Positions 40,975 through 53,800 of a stretch of 64,000 nt of DNA are shown here, piece by piece (within the stretch, counting starts at the first letter, position 1; each line of letters starts with the position of its first letter). This DNA is from Lates calcarifer (taxonomy: Eukaryota; Chordata; Actinopteri; Centropomidae): the NCBI RefSeq assembly GCF_001640805.2, contig NW_026115321.1:124001-188000 (forward strand), in the 5' to 3' direction. The translations under genes and the position numbers were made by a program. The notes under the pieces are model-generated. The model was not told the origin of the DNA. It saw only the letters and a list, made by a program, of their open reading frames with translations, and did no database searches.

Positions 40975-42464
40975 ACTGGTTTTATTTAGTGGTCTCTGAA
41001 GTTACCTTCAGAACCAGAAATGAGAGAGGAAAAAACTGTAAATCACTTCTTGATTTTGAAATCCAGAAATAACAAATTAAAATGTATTTTTCCTTAGATT
41101 CTCATAACTGTAAATAGCACTTTAAGAGATAGTTTAGTTTTACATTTATACATTTATTCAGTATGACTGTTACTGTCCACTCTAATGTTTTAATGGAATG
41201 TGTGTGTCTTTATTGTTACATATGTGCTGAACTGTAACACACTGTGTTTTTTCTGAATGACCTTTAGTCTCATCTTCACAACAGCACACTGGTGGTTACT
41301 TGGAAACTAGAGCTGTCTGTCACTGCCACCTGAGGGTTGTTTGTGTGTGAGACAAAGACTGAGATGGTACTTTTACTTGCTGACGTTCCCTGTACAAATA
41401 TAGAAAAACTGAAATTACAAGACTAGTACGCAGTTTTAAGTGTGAAACCCTGAGGTGGGTTAGCTTTTCATTATTTACAGCTGTGTAGTCACCAATGTGC
41501 ACTTAGTGCCAAGCTTTTATCCACAGGAATCAAAGACTTGGTTTGGGACATTACCTTGTGGAAAATCCTAAGCTTGAGCCTTAGAAATAGATATATCTTT
41601 TCTCAGCTTAGAGGCATGATGTACTACTAAAGCAACGTTATGCAAATATTTTACCTTAAAATAACAGCCTCGGAATAATTTTGATGGTGCAATGACTCAT
41701 AACAGCGAGAGTGGTGCATCTTTATGTCTCAGTCTTTGCCCCAAATGCCTGTTTTTGCTCTTGTGAGCTTATGTGAAGTGTGTAACCCACTACGTCACAG
41801 AGGGATCAGCTCTGTATTTTTTTTTCCCATTTATCAACCCCTTCGATTGACCTCTCAGCACCCACCTGGGTTGCTGGCAGAGTTAGGGTTAGGGGAAAAG
41901 GAGCTGGGGTTGAGTGTATGGATGAGCACAATTAATTGATAATCGATTACTGATTTGCCAATAATGTGGAATTCAGTCTATATGTTGATATCAATGAGGT
42001 TGTCTAGTGTGTGAAGGTGCCATTAAAATTTAACAGAGAAAACCGAGCTGCCTTTGAGCTGTCAGAAATTGAAGGTAATCAGTTTTTCTAATTGTTGCTT
42101 AAACTATTGATGGGCTTTGTTTTCTGGTCATGGGCTGTTAGCTTCTAGGTGAACACTGCTTCCATTATCTGTAACCGCTTAGACTTAGAGCTCAATAGAA
42201 TTTAATGTGCCACCATCCTGTAATTAACACATGGCTGCAAAAGTTACATAGTGTTGGTTTAACCACCAGAAATTTCTCCAAAGTTCATGTCCCTAGTTGA
42301 GGCTGCTGGCAGATTAAAGTGACGTAAGACAGTGAGAGTTTTGATTCTCAACCCTTTCTCCCTTTCTATCCGCTTACTGTTCAACCCACTTTCACTGTCT
42401 TAACCAATAAGATGCTGCAACGGTGATGCTACCTGACAACAACAGATGACTAGGTATTGTCCTG

Positions 42465-42497
<33 letters not shown>

Positions 42498-42636
42498 TGC
42501 TTGTACTTACACCAGCAGTCAGCCACCTCCCATGTTACTTGGCTGATGGACGTGGGACGTAGTGGACAGGAAGAGGAGCAGCTCTTTCTGCTGTGTATTA
42601 CTTATTAAGGAAAACCTGCTTAATTATCTGACAAAG

Positions 42637-42687
<51 letters not shown>

Positions 42688-42778
42688 CAAAACTCATTCA
42701 CACACTGCTGACACACAAAAATACACCAGATTGAAGATAACCAGCTGCCGTTCGGACGTCTTCCTGCTGAGACGCAGC
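40975..42778. other. Spacer between the TLR and the ppme1-like gene
   Basis: TLR 3' UTR followed by AT-rich spacer. No further exons. It contains two microsatellites: (TG)n at 42465-42494 and an (AC)n/(AT)n tract at 42641-42687, the latter about 90 bp before the ppme1-like start. Confidence 0.5.
42641..42687. repeat. (AC)n(AT)n microsatellite
   Basis: About 14 AC units followed by about 9 AT units, lying just upstream of the first ppme1-like exon. A separate (TG)n tract lies at 42465-42494. Confidence 0.9.
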
Positions 42779-45700
42779 ATGTGGGAGGAGAACTTTGATA
42801 CAGAGCAGTAAGTCACCTCTCCAAAACAATGGACTTTTTGTTTTTAAATCTGACATTTAGGCAGATTAGTGGCAAAATAATCTCAAATTGGGTAGCAGGA
42901 TTTCTCTTCTCTGAGCCGATTTATACCTTGGGAAAGGAAAACCTTGAAATAAAAGTTTGATGTTCAATTTCCAGTTGTTACACTAATTTTGTTTTTGTTT
43001 TTTCTGTAAAGCTGCTCACATATTTTTAAGTTGTCAGCAATGTTCATTTCATAGTTATAGCAGAATTAACTTTTTTTGGCTCTCAAAAGGAAATCTGATT
43101 CACATCGCAATTCCTAAAGTCAATTTATGCTTCTTGGTTCTAAGAAAGAGAAGGAAAACAGCTAAGACTTGAAATCATAACCAGTTTGATTGATTTTTCA
43201 GTTCAATCACTCATATAATCAACTAGCCAAGCAGCTTTCGGAGCCACCAGGTGCTACTCGACATTGAAACAATTGACAAACTTGGTTGCACTTGTCTTAT
43301 AATAGTGGAAGTTAAAAGCATTGAAGCTAGTTAAGTAATGTTCAATATAAACAAGAAGAAGATGCTTAAATTGGTGCTATGCTAATAACTTGACCACTTC
43401 GAATTATATGTTAGCTATTTAACCTAACAGACACACCACATTCAGACTATTGTGACCATGGTAGCATTTAGGTAGTGACCTACTGACCTCCCAGTATAAT
43501 GACTGCCAGAATAATGAATGATTAAATATATTAGTAACAATATATATATTTGGAAACCTGGCTCTCTAATGGGGTATATTCTTGATAAAAGGTTACAGCT
43601 TGTGTGGGTAGTATACAGTGTGTTTGTTTCTGTGTCTACATGTCGACCAGTGAGGTTGGCCGTAAGCTAGACTACTCGCCGGTGTCGTGGCGGGAGTATT
43701 TTGACCAGATGGAGGATGTGAGTGTGGGGTTGGCCGACAGCAGGGACGTTTTCAGGATCTATAAAGCAGGGACTGATGGACCTCTGCTGGTTCTGCTGCA
43801 CGGAGGAGGACACTCAGCCCTGTCCTGGGCTGTCTTCACCGTGAGTATCTGTAGTTGACCGACTGACTGAATCACTAATTGATGGTGGCTACATCCTGAA
43901 AATCAGCAGCATGTATTGATGTTTCTATCTTGCAGACAGCCATCGCCAGCAGAGTGACCTGCCGGGTACTTGCCATGGACCTCAGGGGTCACGGTGAGGC
44001 AATATAAAGAAAAAATGGGTTTCATTAAATCTTCAGTAATCTTTGACCCTCAAGGTCAAATCTACAGTATGTAAAGTGATTTTTATTTACATTATTGTGA
44101 AAATTTGCTCTCTGTTAAGGTGCCACCCTGGTCCGCCAATCAGATGACTTCTCAACTCAAACTATGTCCAGGTACCAGCACATGACTCTCACAAACACAG
44201 AAACGATTCAGTTTCCATTAATCCTCTTGACTCAGATTAACAATATTATCCCAGTGTATGACTCCATTCCTCTCAAGCAAACACCCAAGACTCTTCTTGT
44301 AAACTGACACCACCACAAGTACAGCTACACTTTCTACTATTAACACTCTAATGACTTGCTCCGCCCCCACAGCGATGTAGCCAATGTGATTCGAGCCTGC
44401 TACGGTGAGACTCCTCCCCCCATCGTCCTGATTGGCCACGGCGTTGGTGGGGCGATTGCGGTGCATACAGCCAGCAACATGCTGCTACCAACCACTGTGG
44501 GTCTGGTGGCCATAGATGTCGTGGAAGGTAAGTGTGTGTACTTACATCCTACTTACATTTTTGTTGTTGATTTTTTTTAATCAGCTGAATTTTTTGTTTA
44601 TAAATGTACTCAATTATTCTTATGTTCCTCTGGCAGGCAGCGCAATGGATGCACTCCACAGCATACAGAACTTCCTGAAGGGAAGACCCAAGTCCTTCAA
44701 GTCCATGGACCATGCTATAGAGTGGAGGTGAGAATTTAAGGCCCCATTTACACTTGTCATTGAGTCTGAATCTGATAAAATACAGAAAACACCAATATAA
44801 TGTCAGAAAATTGTCTGGGGAAGGGGTTTCTGAAGCTATCCAACCAACCACCTTATATCCAGTAAACCTAGATCACCCCTGAGCCAAATTTTATTATTGT
44901 GTAGTTCTATTCAGAAACACACTGAAGTTTGTCCTCCATCGTTAATCACAGCTCAGTCATTGCTCCCACAGGTCAGCACAGCTTTGATCATAGTTAAATC
45001 TGAATTTGAAATACATGAGCATAGGTTTGTTGCAACAACAAAAGCTGAAGCCCAAAGTAATGTAAATATGGCTTTAAAATACATTACAATCGGTCTAACT
45101 GGCATGCCTCTTTGCTGACCTTTCAGTGTCAAGAGCGGACAAATCAGGAACCTGGAGTCTGCCAGAGTCTCGATGGTTGGTCAGATCAAAAGGTAAACTG
45201 TCCCTGATTGTATTGTAATACTGGAGTATTTGTACTCTCAGACAAATGTGAAATGGACGAGTGATAAACCATGATTGAGATACATTAAACTCATCCTGAC
45301 TTGCCCTGATAATTTCTTTCTCTGCACACTTACTCTCTGTTAGATGTGAGGTGGAGGAGGCTGACACTCTGGAGCAGGCCAGCCCGGTGACCGACGTGGT
45401 TGTCGAGCGCAACGAAGAGTTCTACGATCAGAGCTACGTAAACGATAAAGAAAACGCTGCCTCAGAGGTGAGCCTCAGCGAAGGCCAGGTATGAAAACGT
45501 CTGCACAGAAACACTGATGGTAAAGTAATATTTCATTGACTTACATTTATTACCAAGTATCCTACTTAAACCTTTATGAACCACTGACATCTATGTGTTA
45601 CGGTGTGCTGTACAGTTTAGTCTCTACATGTGCTAATGATGTTGTGATGCTTTCAAGGCTATTCCATTGACTTACATGCATTATGGAACCCAAACACAAA

Positions 45701-46789
45701 TACCCATAAGTATGGGTTTTGAAAGGACACCATTGACTTGTATTCATTTGTATTAACACCGTCAGATTGGCTGATTGCTTTAAAACCCACCATTGACTTT
45801 CATTCATTCCCCCAGCTCTGATCTTCTAAATACACATACCTACACAAACAGAAGAACTTCCACTGACTTTAATTTATCAGCCAAACCACAACTCCTACAC
45901 TTTAATTCCTCTTATAAGTTCTGAATCCATTGACTTACATTTATTTGCCTTGTCCCCACACAGGCAGTAGACAGTATAATCTGATTTGTTACATTTGTTG
46001 GATTTGTTGATTGTTACAAAGATTATTAATCGTCCACCCTGTCTGTTTATGTGTATACATGCCAGAGTGTGTACAAGTGGCGTATAGACCTGTCAAAGTC
46101 AGAAAAGTATTGGGACGGCTGGTTTAGAGGAACTTCTAACCTCTTCCTGGCCTGCAACCTGCCCAAACTCCTGTTATTGGCAGGTAGGTGTTTCAAGACC
46201 TGTACTTTTTTTTTTAACTTAAAAGGTATTACATGACGTATATCAATGTTTCACACTCACCTGTAACTGCTTCTCTTCCTAGGAATCGACCGGCTGGACA
46301 GAGATCTGACTATTGGCCAGATGCAAGGTAATGCTACCAGAAATGCTACCAAACTTTAGTTTGAGCACTTGTTCTTCTGGAGCCAAAGACTTGATGGAAA
46401 TATGTCACCTCCAATATGCTAATCCTTTACAAAGATAAGGGAGAGCGAAGCAGACGTTAGCAGGGCTGATGGGAAATGTAGTCTTGGAGAAACAAAATGC
46501 CACATGTAGAGTATGCAGAGAAACACTGTGATATTGGGAATAGTTGACATTCTTCTCACACTGGGTTTCTTCACTGACTGTGAGGGAAAAGGTGAAGGAC
46601 GTCTTCACTGCTGCACAGTCGTCGCTGGGGACACACACATACATTCACACTCAGATAAACACAGATACACACACCTTGAGGCGGCAGTTCCTCTCCAGAG
46701 ACAGCTGGTTGTGTCAGTCAACAACCACGCTGGAAGTGACAGCCCAGGAGTGTGTGTCCATTTGTGTGTTTGACAAAATGGCATCAAAG

Positions 46790-46824
<35 letters not shown>

Positions 46825-46828
46825 ATAC

Positions 46829-46894
<66 letters not shown>

Positions 46895-47810
46895 AACTAT
46901 GTGTGTACACCTGTCTTGCTCTTTGTCCCCAGGTAAATTCATGATGCAGGTGCTGCCCCCCTGTGGTCATGCAGTGCAAGAGGACAAACCAGACAAAGTA
47001 AGCGAGCATGTCAATCTATCCACATACAGAATGTTACTGTGATATGAGCTCTACATTACCACAATATAACATCTATCATTGTCTAGTAAAATCATGTATC
47101 TCCAACTTAGTTTTTTCTTATAGGGGCTGAAAAGTTTTAAAACACCACATGTTGATTTGCTGGCAACAAAAAATATATAAAATATCTTTAGCCTTATCCT
47201 TTAAACATGTTTTAGTGGTAAAATAAAATACCAATAGTTCTAATTTTGAAGTGTGTGGTATTTTATTGAGGAGAACCAAAGTTCAAATGGTCAGGTCATC
47301 CAAATCACAACCTTTACTTGTATGAGGCTGTGCAAATAAAGCAGTTTCTATTATACAAGCAATGATATTCACATCTGAGATTTCTAGTACCACCATGGAG
47401 ATAAATAGAATTTTGCTTGTGCTGTTAAAAGCTAAATCCGTGTTGACTGATATTTCTAATTTTTTAATCCAGTTACACCAAAGCCATCAGTAAACTGCTC
47501 TGCACTGTCTTGTTTGTTTGCAGGTGGCTGAGGCTGTGGCCGCCTTCCTGTTGAGACACAAGTTTGCTGAAGCCAGAAGAGAAACCAGGAGGTAAAACAT
47601 TCAGCTGACAGAAACACAGTGAACAAACATTAAACACCTGCCTCTGCCATCTAGGAGCCAGAATATCTTGGGGTTTTTTAACCTTGTATAGTAGTCCCTT
47701 CCCTTCCCTTACCTTCCCTTCCCAAACCTACCAAAACCAAATTCTCAACCCTTTTAACAAAACTCAGAAAAATCTTCTGTCTCTGCAGCTCTAACTCTTT
47801 CACACGATGA
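42779..47810 (+). CDS. PP2A methylesterase 1-like protein lacking the catalytic serine
   Basis: PME-1 demethylates the C-terminus of the PP2A catalytic subunit. Exons: 42779-42807, 43651-43840, 43936-43993, 44120-44171, 44373-44527, 44637-44727, 45127-45192, 45344-45488, 46066-46183, 46283-46327, 46933-46997, 47524-47591, 47789-47810; total 1104 nt, 367 aa (human PME-1 386). Alpha/beta-hydrolase features: oxyanion-hole LLHGGGHSALSW, the Asp of AIDVVEG (about residue 158) and the His of CGHAVQED (about residue 329). The nucleophile elbow reads GHGVGG, where active PME-1 has GHSMGG, so the serine (about residue 133, codon GGC at 44440-44442) is glycine. The short first exon (MWEENFDTE) and the C-terminus differ from canonical PME-1, suggesting a paralog. 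The donor of exon 8 could also be 45467. A substrate- or PP2A-binding role without catalysis is an inference. Confidence 0.85.
45534..45950 (+). repeat. Degenerate tandem repeat of about 66 bp in a ppme1-like intron
   Basis: The motif CCATTGACTTACATTTAT recurs, with changes, at about 45534, 45664, 45730, 45790, 45861 and 45927, most spacings being 60-71 bp. It lies in the intron after exon 8. Confidence 0.6.
46786..46895. repeat. Compound (AT)n(TG)n(GA)n microsatellite
   Basis: Pure dinucleotide tracts in succession inside a ppme1-like intron, ending about 40 bp before the exon starting at 46933. Reading frames across it are artefacts of the simple repeat. Confidence 0.95.
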
Positions 47811-50800
47811 AGTCTGCAGGTAAGACTTTATTTAAACACCTACATCTGTTCTAGGCTTATATCGGCACACTGTTGTACTAGAATAGAGAATTACCTGACA
47901 GCAATCCTGATAATCTGAGTTTTTCAAGTAAAAAACATAAAAAATATACAGGTTTTAGTTTCTCAAATAAGAATATTTTTCTGATTTTCTTACTCCTCTA
48001 TCATAGTATATACCAAGTATCTTTAAGTTCTGGACTTCTTAAGAAAAACATCTTGGACACTCTTGGAAATTGCCCTGAGGCACAACTACTTACATTTCAT
48101 GGCGCAAACAATTCATCAATTAATTAATAACATATGTGGTAAATTAACTGATAATTTAGCCCATCTCTTCCAGACAGGTAGATTTAAATAAAAAACTTTT
48201 CAAAGCAGTTTTTTTTAATGATTTCTGCACCAAATGTAGGTTATTTGACCAAAATACAGTAGTAACTTCTGCAGACCTTCATGCTTGATGTGATTATATA
48301 CTTCAGGCTTTCACACAAATGCTTTCATTATCTCTCAGGTTTTCTTTCAGACCAACAATATGGAGTTCCAAATTCAGAGATGACTGCTTCCACATTTTCC
48401 CTGAAGACCACTACAAACCTTTATTTCTTTCTTCCATCTTCAACCTTAATCAGTAGCTACAGAGGTCTCTAGTTTTAACCTTAAAAGCTTAACATGACTA
48501 ATAGTGGTTACAAGCCATTTGTGACGGACTGCTGCCGTATAGTTTTTATTCTGCCCATTATTAACAGTCAAAACACAATTAGTTTGAAATAATAGGATGA
48601 TGTTTGAACCACATTACATCAATACAATAACCTTTTAAAGATAAAATAATTCCATATATATGATATAGTTTGACCTTTAAACCCTTTTTTCAACTTCACT
48701 ATTTCTGTAATTATTGCCATCTGCCTTTGTAAAACAAAACTGACCTGTTTTCTTCGAATTATGTTCCTAATGCTAAACTGAGGCAATGAAACCTTTACAA
48801 CAGAAAAACACCAAATATTTATGGTTGTTTACTAGTGATACAGCACTGGCACAATGATTTTTCAGTTTTATTAATTTACTTAACAGCTATTTTCTACCTT
48901 TGTTTTAAGACTCTCTCGGAGCAGTGATTAACTGAAACTAGCTAGCAGGTACGCTAATAGTGACTGCTAGCTAGTAGGTAACTGGAGGCTAAATAAGTAA
49001 TAACATAAGAGAAATAATATTCGAAGAGTTGAAATTTTATGGCATTAGACAAAATATTTACATGTGATATTGCGGAACTTGTTAGCCATCTTCCATCTCA
49101 TTTTGGGTTTCCTTATGTTAGCAGTGAAAGCACACCTAGACCTTGGGTGCAAGGCACATATGTAGATGGATAAACAGAAGAACGTGTGACCTTTTACAAA
49201 CGACTTTCAGGAGAATGAATGTAGAAAGACATCTTCATTGTGTGAACATTAAAACAGAGAGTGAAACATGCTAAGTTATAGCCATCAAAAATATGAACGT
49301 TCGCAGTGCATGGGCTGCCAGTTTGTTCACCACAATCAACAGCTAGATGTTTGTTACAAATAAATGTCTATAGAAAAACAAATTTCTATCTCTATTTGTC
49401 TGTGTAGAATTAGTGCCCATTCCGCAGGGTTTCTGCCAGCGTTTTACAAGCCCGGCAGGGAAACTGGGGCGGCGCAGTTGGAAACATAGATATAATGGTT
49501 AGAAAGCTCATCAGCTGCATCTGTTGGTTAAATGTGAACTTGACGCTTCCAACTATCACTAGCTAACGTTACCTTGCAAACTTAGCTAGCTAGTCAAAGA
49601 GTCAGTGACACAGATACTTCCTTTGTGACATCTAGGGATAATGTCAGTGAGTAAAGATAAAAGCTAAAAAACCTTAGACAAATGGTTTCAGGTGGCCAAA
49701 TACTTGAGGTGATGGCGATAGGAAAGGGACTTCTAACATTTGCAGCTCCACTGAGTCAGCATTATTAGCCTTAGCCCAGGTGGCGAGCACCCTGTCCTCG
49801 ATGATGCCAGTAGAGCAAGAACAACCTCAGGCCTAACAACTTTTCTGGCAGAAATCCTGGTGTCATTAGATGAATGTGTTTGTTGTTCAGTATAAAGTTC
49901 ACTGTGATTTATCTCCCTGTCTTTGTGTCTTCAATTTATCATGACTGATATTTTCCTCCTGAAAGGGATGTGTTTTCCATTCTGTTTGGAAATAAAGAAA
50001 ACATTGGTACTTTGCTTTAGTATCACCATTGTAACAAAGAAACACTTTGTAATTTTAGTCAAAAAATAACCAACGTGCATTTAATTTTATAGAAAACAAA
50101 AACAAGAAGAATATAAACATCTTGTATTTGATGGTGTTTTTGTAATTGTGGGTTCTTTTCTAGTAACTGTAATCCACAATTCTAACACAAGGCCTCAAAC
50201 TTTTTCCTTTGGTAGAAACAGAAAAGTTACTTTAGTTTTATTCTATGACTCTTAAATTCTTCTTCCAGTTCTCCATTATTTACTGTAACTACCTCATGAA
50301 TTACTAGATGCTTGAAACCTCTTTAAATTGTGGTTTTTCAACATGCACATTTTTGTTTTTACCGACAAACCAGAAAAATACATAGGCCTACACAACTCCA
50401 CTAATTAAAAATTACAAATGTGCTGCTGGAGGATGAAGTAATTTTCATAATCGGGAAAAACAAACATTAAAAGTACCTCCCCGTTTATTTTCAAGATGAC
50501 ACACAAACACCAGGCTGGAATAAAAACAAAAAATTCCAATAAAATTTTATTTAAATTCTGTCCTGAATCAGAACACGTGCAACAACTTAAACACAGAAAC
50601 AACATGGCATCACGCCGCCTTGTATTTACACGTGTATGTAGGTGTGTGTGTATTTTGTATTTGCGTGCACAGGACGATCGCACAAACAGACGTTCTGAAA
50701 ACAATTAATATCGTAGAAACACACACGACACCACGTCACACCCTGCTGTCATGGTAGCCGAGGGGTTACCATGGCTACAAACACAGATCTGATCATCTCT

Positions 50801-53800
50801 CAACTCTCATTGTCTCTCTGGAAGGATCAGAAAGTTTTGTCTTTCATTCTGCTTTCCCTTTATTTTCGTTGATTCCTTCTTCTACAGATGTGATTAAATA
50901 CTAAATGTATTTATATCCTCCTCTTGCTTCTTTCGTAGCCAGATGTCAGATACATAGGAGGTGAAAATTATCATTCTAATGGGGATTACAAGATTCATCT
51001 TCTTCAGGAAAGAGATCAGAAACTAAAACACGAAATTACAACATAAGGCGAAAATGTCAGTCGGTCTACAAATACATACAATTTGTAGTTCAATATTGAC
51101 TAGCAGGGCTAAAGGTCTTGTTTTTCAAGATCCTTTTTCAATTCAACACCTTACAAAACAATGCCATACATTTTCAAATCAGAAATCTCAACACAAGACA
51201 AGTGAAAAGACTAGAAAACACTGGAAGAGAAGTATAGCAGAAAGAGTGATTATGATAGAAGAAAGGTAGAAAATAAAAATGACAGTAGAGAGCAACAGAA
51301 GGGATTAGAAGGGTAAAACAGAAAAGCAGACTCTAGAAAACAAAAGGTGAGTATACATGTTGGGGGGGAAACAAGAAAAGACTTTTCACGAACCTTCCAG
51401 AGAAACAGTATTAAAGTGCATCAACAAAAGAGGCTGAGCAACCAATCAAAACACAGCATCCAGGGAAAGCAACCAATTGGCCGGCAGAGAGGAGGGAAAA
51501 GGAAGAACCAATCAGACGTCATTACTGACAGTGACATGAGGGTCCCATTTTCAAAATATGTCGAGGTCAATCAGATGTACGAATTAACTTCAAAGTTTTA
51601 TTCTAAGACAATTAAAGGCCACTGCATTCATATTAGAAAAAGATCGTATCATGTGTATCTCAACTTCCAAATCGCTTTAATATCTAATTATGAGATATGA
51701 GTATCACATAATTTCCTATGTATCACAGGTTTTCCTATGTATTTCAGTTAGCTAATGCCTATTAACTTGCTGTAACAGAAGAGCAAAAATTACGTAACTT
51801 GCTGAAATGTTTATTGTTGGCAAAGGTCTGTATTAATAACGTATTAAGAGTAGTAGCACTGGGTATCATTCTAAGTATTTTGATACTAGTGTTGATGCGA
51901 TAGCAATAATACCAAAACATAAATGCCTTTTTTCTTCATCTAATACCTTATTTTGAATTTTATCAAATTACACGAAGGCGTACAGAAATAAAACTGCCTA
52001 ATTTGGGCTAAATTTTGACTTCAGCAACTATTTGATAAAAGAATAACATAGTTTAAGTATGAATCTGACTGGACATTCAATGCACAGTGTTTGATTCTCT
52101 GTGCTATGGACACATTTCAGTTGGTAACAAAGCGGTAACTGAGGTTCAATACCCAACCGTAAGGGGGTCCAACATGCCACAGCAGCATCAGTCTTTACTA
52201 GTAAGACCAAAGGATTTAAAAGGTTGAGTTCAGTTCACTTTCACTACAGTGACGGCAGAACTGCAGTCACATAAAAAAAGTAAGAGAATAAAACAGTGCA
52301 AAAGTGAAAATAACATGATACTCAACTGAAGTCATTGAAAATAAAGCTTACAACACAAAATAAGTAACTTTAATTAAAACATTATTCACTGAAAATTGGC
52401 CAAGACAAGGCATACAGATTCATCATCGTCGTATATTACAGCAAATAAGCTCTCCGCTATTTTACCGTTGTTTAAATTAACTAGTGTTTGTTATATACTT
52501 GGTAACTGAGTGAACTCAGAGTTAACTGGTTCTCAGCCCTGAAAATAAATCGTGAGGAGAGGAAATATGAAACCCAGGAAGAAAAAGTAGGAAGAACCTT
52601 AAAAAATACTAAAAGTCTTTCTGGTTTCTGATGATCTGAGAGAAAATGAACTCACTGGTAGGACTGGAAACACCAATACCAGTACTGCTTTGTACTGCGA
52701 ATTTGATACCAATTCTCATTTACCCAAAACTTTTTTTACCCAAGTTTTTATCACTAATACCAGTTAGATTCTCTGTTCAATATTTATATATACAGTTTAA
52801 ATGGTAAAAGCAACACAGCACTGGTTCTCCAGCTTACGATCAGGCTCAATTCTCTCAGTTTTCATCAGGCTACATCGACAGTCAGATCCCAAATGTTTAC
52901 GGACAAACTTACAAGTTTTTATGTTCATATCACCAAGGTCCTTTGTGGACTTTATGTATGTACAATTACACAAATAATCAACAGTTAAATCTGCCTGACC
53001 AGTACTCAATCACATTGAGAATCATCAGGCCATGGATGATGAAGGGACGGTAGGGGAATCAGTCTTTGCTGCTGGGTGTTTTCATTAAAAAAATAAACGT
53101 CTCCTCTGGTATCAAAATAGATGACAATCTTTATCTCTCTCAGTTTCAGGAAGCTCACAGCGCTGGCGACACCATGACACAGCCGAAGCCCTACGCAGTC
53201 TGCACTCCGGATTGGCAATGCCACGCGGTGTAGTGAACTTGTGGAATATACATTTTATATGTACATGTTTGGCTTTGAGCTGATGCACATGTCCAGAGTG
53301 AACTGTACTCTCCTAAGCAGGGAGAGATTCTTTGCTAAACTTTTGTCTGTCTTCAGCTTTGAATGTATTTCTATGACTCTGAAACTTGGGGAACTTCTTT
53401 CACAGCTTGTTTTGGTGACGTCTATGTAACATCTGGAAATTTTAATGGCAGCTAACACCTACTGTGGCATCCAGACTGCAGGTTTGAAAGATGCCTCTTA
53501 GGTTTTCTTGAGTTCAGAGAAAGGATCCCTGACTGGCAAGTAAAAGATCCAATCCTTGATTGTCAGGGTTAAAAGTAAATGTTTTTAAAAATGGCAATGG
53601 ACACGTGTGGTCAGGCAGATGCACAGATGGATGGACAGGGAGACAACAAAACAAGGAAACACTATAGACAAGGTTCCTACGTGGCATTTTAACAGAGGCC
53701 TACCGAATGTTACAACTCAGGAGAGACGGCCACGATGGAAGACTTGATGAGGAAAGTCTTTCCATTCTAAGCTGTGCAGACACTGTACAGATTTAGCCAG

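Noticed and set aside
46605..47009. Minus-strand frame of 134 codons with THTHTH and IYIYIY runs
   Set aside because: Translation of the compound dinucleotide microsatellite.
53006..53224. Minus-strand frame of 72 codons with locally higher GC
   Set aside because: Short, unrecognised, in presumed rnf150 3' UTR or spacer; no splice support.
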